NCBI GenBank assembly: GCA_023431185.1
Contig: JAEYXS010000014.1
Coordinates: 15,036 to 79,035, forward strand
Length of the DNA stretch: 64,000 bases
From: Verrucomicrobiota bacterium
GTDB taxonomy: Bacteria > Verrucomicrobiota > Verrucomicrobiia > Limisphaerales > JAEYXS01
Direction of reading: 5' to 3'
Shown here: positions 8,250 through 17,512 of the stretch, in pieces
Layout: each line of letters begins with the position of its first letter
How positions within the stretch are numbered: position 1 is the stretch's first letter
Made by a program: the position numbers and the translations under genes
The notes under the pieces: generated by a model
The model's input: only the letters and a program-made list of their open reading frames with translations
What the model was told of the DNA's origin: nothing
The model's database searches: none

Positions 8250-9200
8250 ATGCGTCACCTGAAACAGAAACTGTTGCTGTCTGGACTGCTGGCCGTCGCG
8301 CTGGCCGCGGGCAATGGCTGTTCGGTGAAGAAGCTCGCCATCAACAAACTCGGTGACGCCCTGGCCGGGGGCGGCACGACTTTCTCCAGCGACGAAGACC
8401 CCGAACTCGTCAAGAGCGCCATCCCTTTCAGCCTCAAATTGATTGAGAGCCTGCTCGCTGAATCCCCTGAGCACGAGGGCCTCCTCCTCGCCGCCGCCAG
8501 CGGCTTCACGCAATACAGCTACGCCTTTGTCCAACAGGAGGCGGATGAAGTGGAGGAGGAGAATTTCACGCGCTCCCGTGAACTGAAGGTCCGCGCCCAG
8601 AAACTCTATCGGCGCTCCCGCGATTATGGTCTGCGCGGTCTGGAAGTCCGCCACGAAGGCATCACCGCCGCGCTGAAGGCCGATCCGAAACAGGCGGTCC
8701 GCGTGCTCACCAAAAAGGATGTGCCGCTCATCTACTGGACGGCCGCTGCTTGGGGTTCGCTGATCTCCCAATCGAAAGACCAGCCGGACATCGTCTCGCA
8801 ACAACCCATCGTCGAGGCGTTGCTGGATCGTGCGCTGGAGCTGGATGCAACCTTTGAGTCCGGTGCCATCCACGCGGCGATGATCTCCTACGAACTCTCC
8901 CGCCAAGGCGCGGAAGGCAAACCCGCTGACCGCGCCCGCAAACATTTCGCCCGCGCCATCGAGCTCTCCCAGGGGCAGCAAGCTGGTCCCTACCTTTCGC
9001 TCGCGGAAGGCGTGAGCTTGCAGGAACAGAACGCCCAAGAATTTCGCGCACTGCTGGAAAAGGCGCTCGCGATCGATGTGGATGCCCGGCCGGAATGGCG
9101 TCTGGCCAATCTCGTCATGCAACGCCGTGCCCGGTGGTTGCTGGAACGCATCGATGACCTGATCATCCCGGAATTGCCCCCAACTGAAACGAAGCCATGA
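8250..9200 (+). CDS. TRAP transporter TatT-type lipoprotein
   Basis: 316 residues. The signal peptide ends LAAGNGC, a lipobox, so it is an envelope lipoprotein. The remainder is helical, with TPR-like features, and carries family segments such as the 'AIPFSLKLIESLLAESP' helix, 'LLLAAASGFTQYSYAFVQ' and 'PLIYWTAAAWGSLI'. This matches the TatT (TRAP-associated TPR) family, studied in Treponema pallidum, where TatT forms a trimer that binds the periplasmic P subunit. It overlaps the dctP-like gene by four bases and is the first gene of the operon. Presumably it helps deliver a hydrophobic or organic-acid ligand to the P subunit; the ligand cannot be read from sequence. Confidence 0.88.
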   Translation: MRHLKQKLLLSGLLAVALAAGNGCSVKKLAINKLGDALAGGGTTFSSDEDPELVKSAIPFSLKLIESLLAESPEHEGLLLAAASGFTQYSYAFVQQEADEVEEENFTRSRELKVRAQKLYRRSRDYGLRGLEVRHEGITAALKADPKQAVRVLTKKDVPLIYWTAAAWGSLISQSKDQPDIVSQQPIVEALLDRALELDATFESGAIHAAMISYELSRQGAEGKPADRARKHFARAIELSQGQQAGPYLSLAEGVSLQEQNAQEFRALLEKALAIDVDARPEWRLANLVMQRRARWLLERIDDLIIPELPPTETKP

Positions 9201-10237
9201 AGGTTACCCGTCGCAAAATGTTGAGCTCGGCGCTGGCCGCCGCTGCTGTCACTTCGCTGAACCCCTCGTCCATTTTCGCACAGGACAAGAAGGTGACGAT
9301 CCGCCTCGGCACGCTGGTGCCCAAGGGCACTTCATTCCACACGACGCTGCAAGAGATGGGCGATCAATGGCAGAAGGCTTCCGCCGGCAACGTGAAGCTG
9401 ATGATCTACACAGATGGCACCCAAGGCGGCGAGGCCGACATGGTGCGCCGCATGCGCATCGGCCAGCTCAATGGCGCGCTGCTCTCCGCCCCCGGTCTGG
9501 CGGTCATCGAGGATTCCATCCGCGCCCTCCAGCTCATGCCCATGATGTTCGCCTCGCTCGAGGAGTTCGACCATGTGCGCACGAAGCTCGAAGCCAGTCT
9601 GGAGAAGAAGTTCCTGGATAAAGGTTTCGTGGTGCTCTACTGGGGCGATGCCGGCTGGGTGCATTTCTTCTCGAAGTTCCCCGCGCAGAAGCCGGACGAC
9701 TTCAAGCGGGGCAAGATGTTCGTGTGGTCGGGCGACAAGGACAGCATCGGCGTCATGAAAGCCATCGGCATCAACGCCATCCCGCTCGAGCAGACGGACA
9801 TCCTCACCGGCCTGCAAACCGGCCTCATCGATTCCGTGCCCTCCGTACCTTTCTACGCGCTGGCGGGCCAGTTCGACAAACAGGCACCCCACATGCTCGC
9901 GGTGAACTGGGTGCCGCTCGTCGGTGCCACGGTCATCACCAAGAAGGTCTGGGACGACATCCCCGCCAACGTACAGGCGCAGTTGAAGAAATCCGCGCTC
10001 GAAGCCGGCGTGAAGATCAAGAAACGCAGTCGCGAGGAAGCCTTGGAATCCATCGCCGCCATGGAGAAACGCGGCCTCAAGGTCACGAAGCTGACACCAG
10101 AATTGCAGGCGGAATGGAACAAGTTCGCCGAGACCGTCTATCCCCAGTTGCGCGGCAAGATCGTGCCGGCGGACTTGTTCGATGAAGTGCAGAAGCTCGT
10201 GAAGGAATACCGCGCGAGCAAAGGTGCCGCCCAATGA
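9197..10237 (+). CDS. dctP: TRAP transporter substrate-binding protein (DctP family)
   Basis: 346 residues. The N-terminus KVTRRKMLSSALAAAAV is a Sec/Tat-like signal with an RR pair, ending near SIFAQ. The body has typical DctP blocks: RLGTLVPKGTSFHTTLQEM, GGEADMVRRMRIGQLNGALL, the GWVHFFSKFP region (about residue 150) and LQTGLIDSVPSVPFYA (about residue 210), where the ligand-contacting Arg and strand-swapped segments lie. It is the periplasmic component of a secondary TRAP transporter. ATGA overlaps on both sides (tatT-like gene before, permease after) indicate tight coupling. It probably belongs to the T component-associated subgroup rather than the classical C4-dicarboxylate group. Confidence 0.93.
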   Translation: MKVTRRKMLSSALAAAAVTSLNPSSIFAQDKKVTIRLGTLVPKGTSFHTTLQEMGDQWQKASAGNVKLMIYTDGTQGGEADMVRRMRIGQLNGALLSAPGLAVIEDSIRALQLMPMMFASLEEFDHVRTKLEASLEKKFLDKGFVVLYWGDAGWVHFFSKFPAQKPDDFKRGKMFVWSGDKDSIGVMKAIGINAIPLEQTDILTGLQTGLIDSVPSVPFYALAGQFDKQAPHMLAVNWVPLVGATVITKKVWDDIPANVQAQLKKSALEAGVKIKKRSREEALESIAAMEKRGLKVTKLTPELQAEWNKFAETVYPQLRGKIVPADLFDEVQKLVKEYRASKGAAQ

Positions 10238-12123
10238 GCGAAGCCGCCGCTTCAGCTGCCCCGTCTCCCCTGACGCCGCTGCAACGCGTCGGCGCGTTCC
10301 TGCGTGGCACCGAGAACTGGGTACTGACGCTCGCACTGGCGGTCATGATGCTCCTGCCACTGATCGAGATGGGTCTGCGCAAGGCGGGCCATACCGGTCT
10401 CGCGGGCACCAATTCCATCGTCCAGCATCTTACTCTAATCCTAGGCATGCTGGGCGGGGCCGTCGCCGCGCGGGAAGCCCGGCTGCTCGCGATGTCTTCG
10501 GCGAACACCTTCTTCAAAGGCCGGATGAAAGAGTTCGCTGGCATCTTCAGCGGGGCCTTCGCCGCCGTCATCACCGTCTTCCTCTGCGTGGCTGGCTGGC
10601 AGTTCGCCCAGAGCACGCATGAAGCTGGCGACAAGCTCGCCTACGAAGTGCCGGCGTGGCTGGTGCAGCTCGTGATGCCCGTGGGCTTCGCCCTCATTGT
10701 GTGGCGCCTGCTCTGGCATGCCTCGGCGAAATGGAAAGGCCGCGCCATCGCGCTCGCGATCACCGTCGCGCTGGTTTGGTTCGCGCTGAAAACGCCCATT
10801 GCCCCGGAGAAACTCGTCACCCCCGGCATCATCGTGCTGCTGTTGGCCACGGTGCTGGGTGCGCCCGTGTTCGTCACCTTGGGCGGTGCCGCCGTCATAT
10901 TGTTCTGGGGCATGGAGATGCCCATCGCCTCCGTGCCGTTGGACCATTATCGCCTCGTCACCAATCCCTCGCTCCCGGCCATCCCGCTGTTCACTCTCGC
11001 CGGTTACTTCCTTGCGGAAGGCGGTGCCTCTAAACGGCTCATCCGGGTCTTTCAAGCTTTGTTCCGGCCCGTACCTGGCGGAACGGCCATCGTCACCTGC
11101 GTGGCGTGCGCGTTCTTCACCACGTTCACCGGGGCCTCGGGTGTCACCATCCTCGCGCTCGGTGGCCTGCTCATGCCCGTGCTCATCGCGGAGAAATATT
11201 CCGAGCGCAACGCCTTGGGCCTGATCACCAGTGCTGGGGCGCTCGGCTCGCTCTTTCCGCCCTGTCTGCCGCTCTTTCTCTACGCCATCATCGCAGGCAA
11301 TGCGGGTGCGGACATGCCGCTGGAGAGCATCTTCCTCGGCGGCTTGATCCCGGGTCTGCTGCTGGTCGCGGGCACGGCCGGACTGGGTGCCTGGCAAGGG
11401 CGCAGCGGCCTGAAAGAACGCCCACCCTTCAATGGCAAGGAAGCTTGGGCCGCCCTCTGGGATGCCAAGTGGGAACTCGCCATCCCCATCATCGCGCTCG
11501 GCGGCATCTTTGGCGGCATCGCCACGGCAGTGGAAACCGCTGCTCTCACTGCCTGCTATGCCTTCTGCGTGGAGACCTTTGTCTATAAAGACCTGAAGCT
11601 GACCAGGGACGTCCCGCGCGTGATGACGGAAGGCGGCCTTGTCGTCGGTGGCGTGCTGCTCATCTTGGGCGTGGCGCTGGCATTCACGAATTATCTCGTC
11701 ACCAGCGAGATGGCCACCGCCGCGTTGGATTGGGTTCAGGCGAATATCAAGTCCGCCTTGCTCTTCCTCCTCGTGCTGAACCTCTTCCTGCTCGTCGTCG
11801 GCTGCCTGATGGATGTCTATTCCGCCATCATCGTCGTCGTGCCTCTGCTGGTGCCGATGGGTGAAGCCTTCGGCATCCACCCCGTCCACCTGGCCATCGT
11901 GTTCCTCGCCAATCTGGAGCTGGGCTTCCTCACGCCGCCCGTGGGTATGAATCTGTTCCTTGCATCCTACCGCTTCAACAAGCCGCTGCCGGAGGTGTAT
12001 CGCTCCGTCGTGCCCATGCTCATCGTGCGTTTCCTTGTGGTGCTGCTCATCACCTACGTGCCGTTCTTCACCACCTGGCTGCCCGAACTGTTCCAAAAGA
12101 TGAATGCCGCGCCGGTGCCGTGA
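10234..12123 (+). CDS. TRAP transporter fused small-large permease (DctQM)
   Basis: 629 residues, the length expected of a fusion. Residues ~20-185 are the DctQ-like part with four membrane helices (VLTLALAVMMLLPLIEMGLR, QHLTLILGMLGG and others). After a short basic linker, residues ~195-620 form the DctM-like part with about 12 helices, including LAGYFLAEGGASKRLIRVFQ and GGTAIVTCVACAFFTTFTGASG, and the PPVGMNLFLAS motif near the end. It couples ion influx to uptake of the ligand presented by the P protein. The protein ends in VP with its stop at 12121-12123, and the next gene begins 92 bases on. Confidence 0.93.
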   Translation: MSEAAASAAPSPLTPLQRVGAFLRGTENWVLTLALAVMMLLPLIEMGLRKAGHTGLAGTNSIVQHLTLILGMLGGAVAAREARLLAMSSANTFFKGRMKEFAGIFSGAFAAVITVFLCVAGWQFAQSTHEAGDKLAYEVPAWLVQLVMPVGFALIVWRLLWHASAKWKGRAIALAITVALVWFALKTPIAPEKLVTPGIIVLLLATVLGAPVFVTLGGAAVILFWGMEMPIASVPLDHYRLVTNPSLPAIPLFTLAGYFLAEGGASKRLIRVFQALFRPVPGGTAIVTCVACAFFTTFTGASGVTILALGGLLMPVLIAEKYSERNALGLITSAGALGSLFPPCLPLFLYAIIAGNAGADMPLESIFLGGLIPGLLLVAGTAGLGAWQGRSGLKERPPFNGKEAWAALWDAKWELAIPIIALGGIFGGIATAVETAALTACYAFCVETFVYKDLKLTRDVPRVMTEGGLVVGGVLLILGVALAFTNYLVTSEMATAALDWVQANIKSALLFLLVLNLFLLVVGCLMDVYSAIIVVVPLLVPMGEAFGIHPVHLAIVFLANLELGFLTPPVGMNLFLASYRFNKPLPEVYRSVVPMLIVRFLVVLLITYVPFFTTWLPELFQKMNAAPVP

Positions 12124-12215
12124 TTCGGAAGCAGCGGGTTTATTGTAATCGCCCCCGCGCCGGGTTTGAGCTAATTTCCTTCGATCAGCGCAACGCAACT
12201 GTCCGGGAGGCTGCC

Positions 12216-13106
12216 ATGGCAACCGATCTCATAATCGAACAAGACGCCAAACTGAACCGGCATGTGTTGGATCTGTCGCCCATAACGCGGAGGCAGCGGC
12301 TGGCTTGGATGAAGCAAGGCTTGTTGCTCGCACCCATCTGGTTCTTAGGCATGGCCATGGTGACGATCGATCAGTGGATGGAAGACAAGCCAGTCATTTT
12401 GCTGCCAATGCTGATAAGCTTTCTGACCCTCACGCTGCTTGGATGTTTAGGTGTCTCGGTCACGCTCGCATGGCTGGACCAGCGCGAAAAGACCTCGGCC
12501 AGAAGACTCATCATCAAACCAAAACAGATCACCCTGTTCCCACGCCGGACGGTGCCTTGGAAGTTTATCAAAAACTGGCATCTGTCCCCGTTGGACGGCA
12601 TTCCTGCTCACCAGATGCTGACCGTCGTTTATTATTCGTACGCCAAGGCGCGCTATACCCGGCAATGGAAGATGGTCATGACAGACCCGGCAAAGTCGGA
12701 GGCACTGCGTGAGTTGTTGCATCAAAGAACACAGGCCGGTCAACCCGGCGCAGCCTTGCTGCATGAAGAGCCAGTTCCCGAGACCATGCCGTTTTCATCT
12801 ATCTTCATTGGCATTTCTTTCATATCCCTCAGCTTTGTGACCGTGGTGCTTTCAGTGAGTGTCATGTTTGCGGGAATGATGTTCCAACTCTTCAACTTTC
12901 CTATCGACTCGGAGTTGTTCCAGTCGCCGGAGGAGGGGAACCGCAACCTGATAGGTTTGTTCGGCACTCTGGCGTCTCTTTTCCGCAGCAATAGCACATA
13001 CGAACTCGGCTGGGCGCTGGTCACTGCCGGAGGTATCCTGCTCCTAACCGCTTTTACCCTGTACAAATCAGGCGACTGGCAGTTAAGCCGGGAGCCGTCT
13101 TCCTGA
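12216..13106 (+). CDS. Membrane protein of unknown function
   Basis: 296 residues from an ATG with GGGAGG five bases upstream; a frame open 32 codons earlier overlaps the TRAP permease stop and lacks such a site. Four hydrophobic segments are visible: two near the N-terminus (PIWFLGMAMVTIDQW and LPMLISFLTLTLLGCLGVSV), one around FSSIFIGISFISLSFVTVVL, and one near the C-terminus (LGWALVTAGGILLLTAFTLY). A basic, PH-like stretch (LIIKPKQITLFPRRTVPWKF) lies between the pairs. I recognise no family. The position behind the TRAP operon may only reflect adjacency. Confidence 0.7.
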   Translation: MATDLIIEQDAKLNRHVLDLSPITRRQRLAWMKQGLLLAPIWFLGMAMVTIDQWMEDKPVILLPMLISFLTLTLLGCLGVSVTLAWLDQREKTSARRLIIKPKQITLFPRRTVPWKFIKNWHLSPLDGIPAHQMLTVVYYSYAKARYTRQWKMVMTDPAKSEALRELLHQRTQAGQPGAALLHEEPVPETMPFSSIFIGISFISLSFVTVVLSVSVMFAGMMFQLFNFPIDSELFQSPEEGNRNLIGLFGTLASLFRSNSTYELGWALVTAGGILLLTAFTLYKSGDWQLSREPSS

Positions 13107-13108
13107 GA

Positions 13109-14353
13109 TCACCTCTTCCCCGCCACCAAAAAATACCCGATCAGCAACCGGTTCCCTTCGCTCGTTTTGTCTCGCTCCTCCAGCACCTTGATTTTCAGCG
13201 TGTGTTTGCCCGGCTTCAAGCCGCACGAGAGCATCGCATAATGATTGCGCGCAAAGTAAGGCCCGGGGGCCGTATCAGACTTGCCGCTCTTCACTCCCTT
13301 CGGACCGCCGTAATTCTTCTCACCCGGCTCATTCACTCCGTCATCGATGCTCCACTCGAACTTGCCGCCATCCTTCTGCACGTTGAGGAACAGGCCGAGT
13401 GCGGTCCCTTCAAACTCGAACTCCAGCGCATCACCCGGGCCGCGCGCATTGATCGTTCCGTCCACATAACGGGCGAGCAGACCTTGCTTGGAGGGTTCGA
13501 GCACTTCCCAGTTGCCCGTGAGTTTGGCTTTGTTCGCGGGGATCATCGCCGCGTGCGCGAACTCCTCGCTCACCAGGGGCGCGCCAAGTTTCGGCAGCGG
13601 TGATGGCTTCGCATCGATCTGCGTCTTCAGATACGCGATGATGGTGTCCGCATAGATCGTGTGGCCGAGATCGTTGGGGTGAACGGAATCGCCCATGAAA
13701 ACTTGGCCCTTCGCATTCCAGTTGTATTTCTTGTCCGCGAGTTGCGCCTCGGTGGGCTTGGGCAGATCGGGACGGTTCAGGGCCTCGATCAAAGCGGGCT
13801 GCAGATCGATGTCCGCGATACCGTAATGCTTCGCTACGGCGGGATGGCTGCCGCGTGCGTTGTTCAGATCGCGGCTGGTGGTGTAGAGGAACACGATCTC
13901 CGGTTTCGATTCCGAAGCCCACAACTGCCGCACGATGCCTTCCATGGTGGCCTTGCGGAATTCGTTCGTGGGGCTGCCGTCATTGATATTGAACTCCACG
14001 AACACGAGGTCCGGCTTCTTCGCCACCACATCCGTGCCACAACGGAAGGCGCCCAAATCGCTGCCCGTGCCGCCGATGGCCGCATGCACCTCTACCAGCT
14101 TGGCCTGTGGGAAAGTGTCCTTGAACCATTTGAACGTCTTCACGCGATAACCCGGCGCGGCGGTGATGCTGCCACCAAAATAAGCAATAGTGACCGTCCC
14201 GTTCCGTTTCAGTTTTTCGAAGACCCGTCCCAGCGAACGTGTGGGCGTTTCGGCGGCTTGCAGAGAAACGAAATTGGCGGTGAACGCAGTGGCGGCCATG
14301 CCCAGAACGGCCCGACGACGGGAGATGAGTTGCATCCCCTTGGTGAACTCCAT
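13109..14353 (-). CDS. Secreted SGNH/GDSL-family hydrolase
   Basis: 414 residues. A Tat-like signal (SRRRAVLGMAATAFTANFVS) leads to block I, YFGGSIT, with Ser62 as likely nucleophile; block III is FNIND (Asn122/Asn124); block V is DSVHPND with Asp222 and His225. Residues after ~260 form a beta-rich C-terminal domain that could bind carbohydrate. Such proteins usually deacetylate or deacylate polysaccharides outside the cell. The start codon directly follows the stop of the upstream membrane-protein gene (TGAATG), so coupling is likely; an internal ATG six codons on would also keep the signal peptide. Substrate unknown. Confidence 0.88.
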   Translation of the reverse strand: MEFTKGMQLISRRRAVLGMAATAFTANFVSLQAAETPTRSLGRVFEKLKRNGTVTIAYFGGSITAAPGYRVKTFKWFKDTFPQAKLVEVHAAIGGTGSDLGAFRCGTDVVAKKPDLVFVEFNINDGSPTNEFRKATMEGIVRQLWASESKPEIVFLYTTSRDLNNARGSHPAVAKHYGIADIDLQPALIEALNRPDLPKPTEAQLADKKYNWNAKGQVFMGDSVHPNDLGHTIYADTIIAYLKTQIDAKPSPLPKLGAPLVSEEFAHAAMIPANKAKLTGNWEVLEPSKQGLLARYVDGTINARGPGDALEFEFEGTALGLFLNVQKDGGKFEWSIDDGVNEPGEKNYGGPKGVKSGKSDTAPGPYFARNHYAMLSCGLKPGKHTLKIKVLEERDKTSEGNRLLIGYFLVAGKR

Positions 14354-15742
14354 TCAAGGAGGGGCAGCAAGCTTATTTTGGTTCTGCTGCCAGTGCCGGT
14401 AGAGATGTACCCACCAAAAATCCACACATTGAAAAGCCGGATGCGGCGAGTGTGCCAGCGTTTCTGGAGCGGCGGCTTGGGCAGGGGTAGGCACCTCGCA
14501 CAAGACACGAACCAGTTCCGCTGCGTGCGCGGCCAGAATCGGTTGGTCTGCCTTGGACAGTTCACGCCTTTGCCAGGCCGCCAGCGCATCGGTCGTGACA
14601 CCGAGCACCTGGACGACGAAACCGGCGGCAGCAAAGACTGCAAGCAACCAGTATTTCCATGATCCGCTCGCGGGCAGGCAATACGGCCAGGCCAGGGCCA
14701 GCAACGGGATCATGAACACCAGCAGCCGTGCGCCAAAACTGATCGGCCCCAGCGCCGGGCCAAAGTAAGCGAACAACAGGAGTTGGCCGCTCAGAAGGAG
14801 CAAGACACAGACTGGTTCCAGCCACTCAGTCCGCCACCAGCCCCTGGCCCCAAGCACGAACATGACCAGCAGAACCGGGCTGAACAGAAACAGCCCCTGA
14901 TAAGAGCCGAAAAGATTGTACCAAAGCATGCTCGCCCAACCCAACGGCCCGGCCGGAGTCTCCGCATTGACGAAGGCGTAAACTTCGAGAAACGGATTCC
15001 CCCAGCGCGCGTAGTTATAGGCCAGATGCACCAGCAAAGGCGGTAGGAAGCCGGTGAGCAACCCCAGCCCGACACCACGCCATGCCGTGCGTGGGCATCG
15101 CAGCAGCAGGTAGAGAACGATGACGGGCATCACCGTCTGGGCCTGTTTGCGGCACAAGAGCCCCAGTCCCAGAAAGACACCGGCCGTGACGGCGTGCCGC
15201 CAGACCGTCGCCCGACGACCATGACACCAGGCACCCAAGACGGTCAGCGCGAACAGCAGATCGCTCGTGACGATCTTGGTATATGGCCAGACCAGCGTGG
15301 TGAGGCCGACCAGCCACAGGCCGAGCCGCACCTGCTGCTCTGCCAGCCCGCGGGAACGCCACTCCCATACCAGATAGCCCAGCAGCACCAGCACGATGGG
15401 CACACCCGAGAAGCTGACAAAGAATTCCTCCCACATCACCAGAGGAACGCCGGGGACCACGGCGGCCACCAGCCGGCCCAGCAGCACAAAAGGCATCCAG
15501 TACAACGAGGTGAGCAGGCCGAACTGGGAGTAGTGCTGACCGTCCGCCCCGGTGGCTGTCAAGACGTGTTCCGGCAAGGCCACGTGGCCACCGAGCAACG
15601 AGCGGGTCACTTCCAGCATGATGCTCGAATCGGCCAGCCCGACCCGACCGCTGGCGGTGAAGAGATAGACCAGGGCCACGGCCACGAAGACAGCGAGCGG
15701 GAATCTCTTCCCGAGCGACTGGATGGATGACCACACCGGCAT
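14354..15742 (-). CDS. Polytopic membrane protein, possibly GT-C type glycosyltransferase
   Basis: 462 residues with about ten hydrophobic segments. The first helix is followed by a loop containing GRVGLADSSIMLEVTRSLL, the place where GT-C glycosyltransferases (PMT/ArnT-like) carry an acidic catalytic motif; here only one Asp is seen (ADSS rather than the usual DE or DD). Further features are LTSLYWMPFVLLGRLVAAV, a basic LLCRKQAQTVMPVIVLYLLL segment and a soluble C-terminal tail. The overall pattern suits a lipid-linked sugar transferase, but this is an inference. The downstream SGNH hydrolase gene is coupled, which would fit a role in surface glycan modification. Confidence 0.7.
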   Translation of the reverse strand: MPVWSSIQSLGKRFPLAVFVAVALVYLFTASGRVGLADSSIMLEVTRSLLGGHVALPEHVLTATGADGQHYSQFGLLTSLYWMPFVLLGRLVAAVVPGVPLVMWEEFFVSFSGVPIVLVLLGYLVWEWRSRGLAEQQVRLGLWLVGLTTLVWPYTKIVTSDLLFALTVLGAWCHGRRATVWRHAVTAGVFLGLGLLCRKQAQTVMPVIVLYLLLRCPRTAWRGVGLGLLTGFLPPLLVHLAYNYARWGNPFLEVYAFVNAETPAGPLGWASMLWYNLFGSYQGLFLFSPVLLVMFVLGARGWWRTEWLEPVCVLLLLSGQLLLFAYFGPALGPISFGARLLVFMIPLLALAWPYCLPASGSWKYWLLAVFAAAGFVVQVLGVTTDALAAWQRRELSKADQPILAAHAAELVRVLCEVPTPAQAAAPETLAHSPHPAFQCVDFWWVHLYRHWQQNQNKLAAPP

Positions 15743-15812
15743 GCCCGCTTTTATATCGGGCCGGGCCGCCCAAGGCCAGCGATGTATCTGGTCAAAAATT
15801 GCCCATAAAAGA

Positions 15813-15839
15813 AAGCGGCCCGGTCAAACCGGGCCGCTT
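15813..15839 (-). terminator. Intrinsic terminator after purH
   Basis: Perfect 12-bp stem (AAGCGGCCCGGT) with a CAA loop, followed on the - strand by TTTCTTTT. It lies just downstream of the purH stop. Confidence 0.85.
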
Positions 15840-15868
15840 ATCAAATCCTGCGGGAAAAGCCTGTCAGC

Positions 15869-17422
15869 TCAGTGCCGGAAATGCCGTGCGCCGGTGAACA
15901 CCATCGCGATGCCGCGCTCATCGGCAGCGGCGATGACTTCGGAATCCTTTACAGAACCGCCCGGTTGGATGGCAGCGGTCGCACCCGCGTTCGCGGCGGC
16001 GATCAGACCATCCGGGAACGGGAAGAAGGCATCACTGCAAACCACGCTGCCTTGCAGTGGCAACCCGGCCTCGCCCGCCTTCCACACCGCGATGCGGCTG
16101 GAATCCACGCGGCTCATCTGGCCAGCACCCACGCCGAGCGTGCGGTCACTCCCGACATAGACGATGGCGTTGGACTTCAAATGCTTCACCACGCGCCAAC
16201 CGAAGAGCATGGCTTTCAATTCGGCTTCGGTCGGTTGACGCTTGGTCACCACTTTGAGATCGGCCGCTCGCGTGATCTTGAGATCGCGCTCTTGCAGGAG
16301 GAACGATTCCGCACCCACGCTGCGCAGATCCCAAGGCGCAGGCGTGGCCGGGTTCTGCTTGATCTTGAGCAGGCGCAGATTCTTTTTCTTCTGCAAAACT
16401 TCGAGCGCTTCCGGTGTGAAGTCGGGAGCGACGATCACTTCGCTGAAGATTTCCGCGATGGCTTCCGCGCACGCTTTATCGAGCGGCTGGTTCACGGCGA
16501 TGATGCCGCCGAAGGGAGCTTGCTTGTCGGTCGCGAATGCCTTGTCCCAAGCATCGCGCAAGTTGCTGCCTTGGCCCACACCGCACGGATTCGTGTGCTT
16601 GAGGATGGCCAGCGTCGGTTGCTCGCCCTCGAATTCCACGATGAGATTCGTCGCGGCGGTGAGATCGAGGATGTTGTTGTAGGAAAGTTCCTTGCCGTGC
16701 AGTTGCTGGAAGTATTCCGTGAACTTGCCGTAGAGCGCCGCCTTCTGGTGCGGGTTCTCGCCGTAGCGGAGGGACTGTGCCTGATTCGCGCGGACAACCA
16801 GTTCCTTGGGCAATTCTCCGGCCGGTTGCACCCCGAATTCCTTGCCGAGATGCGCGGCGATGGCGGCATCGTAAGCGGCGGTGCGCGCATAGACTTTTGC
16901 GCAGAGTTTGCGACGGAGTTCCAGCGTGGTGCCACCTGTGGTTTTGATCTGTTCGGCCACTTCGGCGTAGTCCGCCGGATCGGTCACCACGGTCACACTG
17001 TCGTGATTCTTCGCCGCGCTGCGGAGCATGGAAGGGCCGCCGATGTCGATGTTCTCGATGGCGTCATGCAACGCGACGTTCGGCTTCGCAATGGTCGCTT
17101 CAAAAGGATACAGGTTCACCACCACGAGGTCGATGGATTGGATATCGTGCTTCTGCACGGCGGCTTCGTGTTCGGCATTGCCACGGATGTAGAGCAGGCC
17201 GCCGTGGACTTTGGGATGCAGCGTCTTCACGCGGCCATCGAGCATCTCGGGGAATCCGGTGTAATCGCTGAGGTCCTGCACGGTCATGCCCGCATCACGC
17301 AGGGCCTTGGCCGTACCGCCCGTGGAGATGAGATGGACACCCGCTGCCGCGAGCGTTTGGGCGAAAGGCACCAAACCCGTTTTGTCCGAGACTGAAAGCA
17401 ATGCACGCTGAATCTTAGCCAT
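15869..17422 (-). CDS. purH: Bifunctional AICAR formyltransferase / IMP cyclohydrolase
   Basis: 517 residues. The N-terminal MGS-like IMP cyclohydrolase domain (about 1-200) starts KIQRALLSVSDKTGLVPFA and has the STGGT and LDGRVKTLHPKVHGG motifs. The C-terminal formyltransferase domain includes RYGENPHQKAALY, ILKHTNPCGVG and FGGIIAVNQPLD, and SDAFFPFPDG near the end. Together they catalyse the last two steps of de novo IMP synthesis. The ATG chosen is two codons inside the longest frame, whose first codon is TTG. It lies 90 bases downstream of the hybrid kinase gene on the same strand and ends with its own strong terminator. Confidence 0.97.
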   Translation of the reverse strand: MAKIQRALLSVSDKTGLVPFAQTLAAAGVHLISTGGTAKALRDAGMTVQDLSDYTGFPEMLDGRVKTLHPKVHGGLLYIRGNAEHEAAVQKHDIQSIDLVVVNLYPFEATIAKPNVALHDAIENIDIGGPSMLRSAAKNHDSVTVVTDPADYAEVAEQIKTTGGTTLELRRKLCAKVYARTAAYDAAIAAHLGKEFGVQPAGELPKELVVRANQAQSLRYGENPHQKAALYGKFTEYFQQLHGKELSYNNILDLTAATNLIVEFEGEQPTLAILKHTNPCGVGQGSNLRDAWDKAFATDKQAPFGGIIAVNQPLDKACAEAIAEIFSEVIVAPDFTPEALEVLQKKKNLRLLKIKQNPATPAPWDLRSVGAESFLLQERDLKITRAADLKVVTKRQPTEAELKAMLFGWRVVKHLKSNAIVYVGSDRTLGVGAGQMSRVDSSRIAVWKAGEAGLPLQGSVVCSDAFFPFPDGLIAAANAGATAAIQPGGSVKDSEVIAAADERGIAMVFTGARHFRH

Positions 17423-17512
17423 AATCAAAGACGGCTAAAATCCTCCAAACGGGCAAACCCCGTCAATCGTCAAAAGCAGGAAAAACGGGCTCGTCGGGAA
17501 TTCCGTGGCGGC

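Noticed and set aside
10441..12222. Open frame of 593 codons on the - strand
   Set aside because: Antisense to the TRAP permease; its low-complexity Glu/His/Gly-rich peptide is what hydrophobic codons give in reverse.
15872..17395. Long open frame of 507 codons on the + strand
   Set aside because: Exactly antisense to purH, with a His/Arg/Gly-rich composition typical of reverse-strand shadows in GC-rich genes and no family motif.
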